A stretch of DNA of 7,202 bases from DATFLS01 sp964413425. GTDB taxonomy: Bacteria > Fidelibacterota > JAANXI01. Positions within the stretch are counted from its first letter, which is position 1, and each line of letters starts with the position of its first letter. The DNA lies in the NCBI GenBank assembly GCA_964413425.1, contig CAYPST010000158.1, positions 1-7,202 of the forward strand, written 5' to 3'. The position numbers and the translations under genes were made by a program. Below, one piece after another: positions 5,488-7,202 of the stretch. The notes beneath the pieces were generated by a model. The model saw only the letters and a program-made list of their open reading frames with translations. It searched no databases and was not told the DNA's origin.

Positions 5488-5516
5488 AGGCCCGTGGTTT
5501 ATATCGCGGGCCTTTT
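5488..5516 (+). terminator. intrinsic terminator of second cold-shock gene
   Basis: AGGCCCG (5488-5494) pairs with CGGGCCT (5507-5513), extended inward by a G-U and a G-C pair, and is followed by TTTT (5513-5516). It lies 30 nt past the stop codon. Confidence 0.88.
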
Positions 5517-5658
5517 CGTTTGTATGGAAGTTTTTCCTTTATTTCAGGTGAGTGTATTTATAAATCAATTCGATAGACTGGATTGGAAAAGAAGCAAGCT
5601 GTTCCTGTGTTGGGAAATTAGTACAGTTCAATATCAGGATTCAGGGCGTAAGAAAATC

Positions 5659-5687
5659 TTGTGAACGGGCAAAAATATAAGTATAAT
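5659..5687 (+). promoter_or_regulatory. predicted promoter facing a gene-free region
   Basis: A perfect TATAAT (5682-5687) stands 17 bp after TTGTGA (5659-5664), a 4/6 match to the -35 consensus. The predicted transcript start is near 5694. No protein start with a convincing ribosome binding site follows for about 300 nt, so the promoter would drive either a non-coding RNA or a leader of about 500 nt for the activator gene at 6196. Confidence 0.5.
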
Positions 5688-5693
5688 AGGTAC

Positions 5694-5993
5694 ACAATTT
5701 GTGGAGTCTGGTTATCCCTTCCCTGCAGATAGGTAAGTAGTTTTGGTTGCACTTGGGGCTGTTCCCGGAAGATGCAAGCATTGCGGCTCGTGTGGAGTTC
5801 TGGCTTCATTCAAAGTATGAACCTGTTTAGAAAACGCATAGAAGGCCGCCAAGGTACGCAAAGAAGAAATATGAGCATGACTATCTGCTCAGCAGACTAA
5901 GAAAGGTCTGTGTGAACCTCACAGCTGAATAGCGTGTCCCATTCACCACGGGCTTCCTCGAACAGATACCCGTGGGACAGGAGGGGGGAGGTA
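5694..5993 (+). other. non-coding stretch with several hairpins, possible ncRNA or long leader
   Basis: Downstream of the predicted promoter I see no protein family in any frame. Structures are: a hairpin TTGCA-CTT / AAG-A-TGCAA (5747-5777) with an inner GGG/CCC; a 13-bp palindrome TCTGCTCAGCAGA (5884-5896); CAGAC/GTCTG (5893-5897, 5906-5910), which overlaps it; CTGTG/CACAG (5908-5912, 5920-5924); and CCACGGG/CCCGTGG (5946-5952, 5969-5975). The motif TGTGGAGTCTGG (5700-5711) recurs as TGTGGAGTTCTGG (5791-5803). The stretch 5847-5867 (GCCGCCAAGG then ACGCAAAGAAG) resembles a degenerate intergenic repeat seen in many genomes. I could not match it to 6S RNA, tmRNA, SRP RNA, RNase P RNA or a riboswitch class I know. 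Confidence 0.35.
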
Positions 5994-5997
5994 CGCC

Positions 5998-6123
5998 ATG
6001 CAAAAGTTCAGGCCGTTATCACGGGCTGGAGTGATCAGGCATAATAGGCATGGTAATGTAAGTCAGATTCAATATTGTGTGTATGCTTCCCCCGCAAGGG
6101 ATGCCGTCAGGGGTGTTTTTTAA
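5998..6123 (+). CDS. possible small protein or leader peptide of 41 residues
   Basis: The ATG at 5998 lies 5 nt after AGGAGGGGGGAGGT (5979-5992), one of the strongest ribosome-binding stretches in the window, and the frame runs 41 codons to a TAA. The product starts MQKFRPLSRAGVIRHNRHG and is rich in Arg and His. I recognise no family and see no membrane segment. The end of the frame overlaps a terminator-like hairpin, and the sigma-54 activator gene begins 72 nt after the stop. That layout resembles a leader peptide, but codon content gives no obvious amino-acid sensing run. Confidence 0.3.
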   Translation: MQKFRPLSRAGVIRHNRHGNVSQIQYCVYASPARDAVRGVF

Positions 6124-6129
6124 ACACTC
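6082..6129 (+). terminator. terminator-like / attenuator-like structure before the activator gene
   Basis: Overlapping stems are possible. GCTTCCC pairs with GGGATGC (6085-6091, 6098-6104, one mismatch). CCCC (6089-6092) can pair with GGGG (6110-6113), followed by TGTTTTTT. GTGTTT (6113-6118) pairs with AAACAC (6122-6127). The T-run of six after a G-rich arm is terminator-like, while the competing stems would be compatible with attenuation. The pairing energies are modest, so this is a weak call. Confidence 0.3.
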
Positions 6130-6168
6130 TCAAAAGCATAAGATACGCGTGAGGGTTTTCACGTTACC

Positions 6169-6189
6169 TTTACCATAGGAGGAGGTAAA
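6169..6189 (+). promoter_or_regulatory. hairpin holding the activator gene's ribosome binding site
   Basis: TTTACC (6169-6174) is a perfect complement of GGTAAA (6184-6189). The loop and 3' arm contain the ribosome binding site AGGAGGAGGT (6177-6186), 9 nt before the ATG. A neighbouring TTACC (6164-6168) offers a second anti-ribosome-binding-site copy. Another stem, CGTGA/TCACG (6148-6152, 6159-6163), sits just upstream. Translation could be tuned by this structure. Confidence 0.4.
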
Positions 6190-6195
6190 AAAAAT

Positions 6196-7202
6196 ATGCA
6201 AACCCCCACGGTCCTCATGTATCAGGACAACCAGGATGCTTGTTTCACAACCCGTGAAATCGTCCAGGACTCCGGGTGGGCATTCTATCCCTGTGAATCT
6301 GCGGAGGAGCTCCGGGCTTGTCTCACCACGAAAACTATTCCGGTGCTGCTGCTGGACCTGCAGGATACGGAAGAGGAACTCGAGATCTTACAGGAGATGA
6401 GTGGGCGGTATCCGCACCTCTCCACGATTGTGGTGGCCAGGCAAGCGACCGTGGAGGAAGGGGTGGCTGCCATGAAATCGGGGGCGCTGGATTATCTCAC
6501 CGTTGATTCCCTGCCGGCGACTCTCCCGGAACTCCTGGAGGACATCCGGCACAAAAGCCATATTCGAGGTCAATTTACGGTAACTTCCTCCCTGAATTCC
6601 TTTCAGGAGCAAGCGGGATTGATTGGGAGCTCCCCCTCCTTTCAACGTGTGTTGCAGAGAGCCCGGATAGCTGCCAGGGAAATGGATGATATTTTAATTG
6701 CAGGCGAAAGCGGCACGGGCAAGGAAGTGCTGGCGACCGCCATCCACCAGCAGAGTCGGAACGCAGATGGCCCCTTCATTCCGGTCAATTGCGGAGCGAT
6801 TCCAGAACCCCTGCTGGAGTCTGAATTGTTCGGGCATCTGAAGGGGGCTTACACCGGTGCAGAGTCCACGCAGGAGGGCTATTTTCAGACTGCACAGGAC
6901 GGAACCCTCTTTCTGGATGAGATCGGGAATACCAGCCTGGCCATGCAGGCCAAACTCCTCCGGGTCATTGAGGAAAAAGAGGTGTGGAAAGTGGGAGCCC
7001 GAAAACCGGAGCGTTTGGACCTTCGCATTATCGCCGCCTCGAATATCCCGCTGCCGGAGTTAGTGCAAAAGGGGAGTTTTCGAGAAGATCTCTATTATCG
7101 GTTGAAGATGCTCTCCCTCCGGATTCCGCCGCTCCGGGAGAGAAAAGAGGATATCCTGCCCCTGTGTCACTATTTTGCCCACGACTATGCACGGGAACGT
7201 AC
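6196..7202 (+). CDS. NtrC-family sigma-54-dependent transcriptional activator, partial (3' end beyond window)
   Basis: The visible 335 residues show a receiver-like domain (about 1-120) and a sigma-54-interacting AAA+ ATPase domain (from about 140). The AAA+ part has Walker A GESGTGKE (170-177), the sigma-54 contact loop GAYTGA (217-222, a tolerated Tyr variant of GAFTGA), Walker B GTLFLDEIG (236-244), sensor I RIIAASN (277-283) and FREDLYYRL (295-303) with the arginine-finger region. Such proteins hydrolyse ATP to open sigma-54 promoters. The receiver keeps the acceptor-type Asp54 in VLLLDL and Asp11, but has Gln10 for an acidic residue, Ala81 for the switch Thr/Ser and Val103 for the conserved Lys (LTVD instead of LTKP). 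The DNA-binding Fis-type helix-turn-helix expected at the C-terminus lies beyond the window. The start has AGGAGGAGGT (6177-6186) 9 nt ahead. No partner kinase gene is visible. Confidence 0.95.
   Translation, partial: MQTPTVLMYQDNQDACFTTREIVQDSGWAFYPCESAEELRACLTTKTIPVLLLDLQDTEEELEILQEMSGRYPHLSTIVVARQATVEEGVAAMKSGALDYLTVDSLPATLPELLEDIRHKSHIRGQFTVTSSLNSFQEQAGLIGSSPSFQRVLQRARIAAREMDDILIAGESGTGKEVLATAIHQQSRNADGPFIPVNCGAIPEPLLESELFGHLKGAYTGAESTQEGYFQTAQDGTLFLDEIGNTSLAMQAKLLRVIEEKEVWKVGARKPERLDLRIIAASNIPLPELVQKGSFREDLYYRLKMLSLRIPPLRERKEDILPLCHYFAHDYARER

Noticed and set aside
5470..5664. A 64-codon frame after the second cold-shock gene
   Set aside because: It includes the terminator hairpin and has no ribosome binding site or family resemblance.
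5694..5980. 6S RNA or c-di-GMP riboswitch in the hairpin-rich stretch
   Set aside because: The consensus elements I know for these RNAs are absent by eye; only generic hairpins can be supported.
1..7202. CRISPR array, tRNA or rRNA gene, or insertion sequence
   Set aside because: No regularly spaced repeats, no tRNA T-loop/anticodon pattern, no rRNA-like sequence and no transposase were found.

Overview
This is a bacterial window of roughly 50% GC. Sigma-70-type promoters (TTGACA ... TATAAT-like), purine-rich AGGAGG-type ribosome binding sites, U-tract terminators and a sigma-54 activator all indicate a bacterium. The strong Shine-Dalgarno sites argue against typical Bacteroidota. GC-rich palindromes between the genes, with CCCCGA...TCGGGG cores, together with the gene content, remind me of FCB-relatives such as Neomarinimicrobiota or Calditrichota-like lineages. 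That placement is a guess, not a result.

Layout. Positions 1-433 are mostly non-coding and hold a 14-bp perfect inverted repeat with a nested hairpin. Positions 434-1622 are a two-gene plus-strand unit for the queuosine precursor pathway: QueF (preQ0 to preQ1 reductase) followed 28 nt later by a YhhQ-type queuosine-precursor transporter. After a 266-nt spacer with GC-rich palindromes comes a plus-strand DUF1848 protein with a C-terminal cysteine cluster (GTG start, 1889-2773). It converges with a minus-strand aldo/keto reductase (2877-3965).

Positions 4246-5516 hold two cold-shock-domain proteins on the plus strand. They are 44/70 identical, and each has its own promoter, a leader of about 110 nt and a U-tract terminator. 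The two promoters are built alike (AGCTTGACA, 17-bp spacer, extended TGn-TAAA). The two leaders share a long-range helix GGCAG/CTGCC that encloses exactly 56 nt in both. The 3' arm of that helix can also pair with the start codon region, which reads ATGGCAGA in both genes. This mutually exclusive pairing is the most interesting signal here and suggests a bistable RNA switch controlling cold-shock protein translation.

Positions 5517-6195 are largely non-coding. They contain a good TATAAT promoter, a chain of hairpins, a 41-codon ORF with a very strong ribosome binding site, and a hairpin around the ribosome binding site of the last gene. That gene (6196 to the window edge) is an NtrC-family sigma-54-dependent activator. 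Its AAA+ domain looks intact, but its receiver domain has lost several phosphorylation-site residues.

The genes do not form one pathway. The queF-yhhQ pair is a coherent salvage/reduction unit. The cold-shock pair is a duplicated regulatory module. The remaining genes appear to be independent units.
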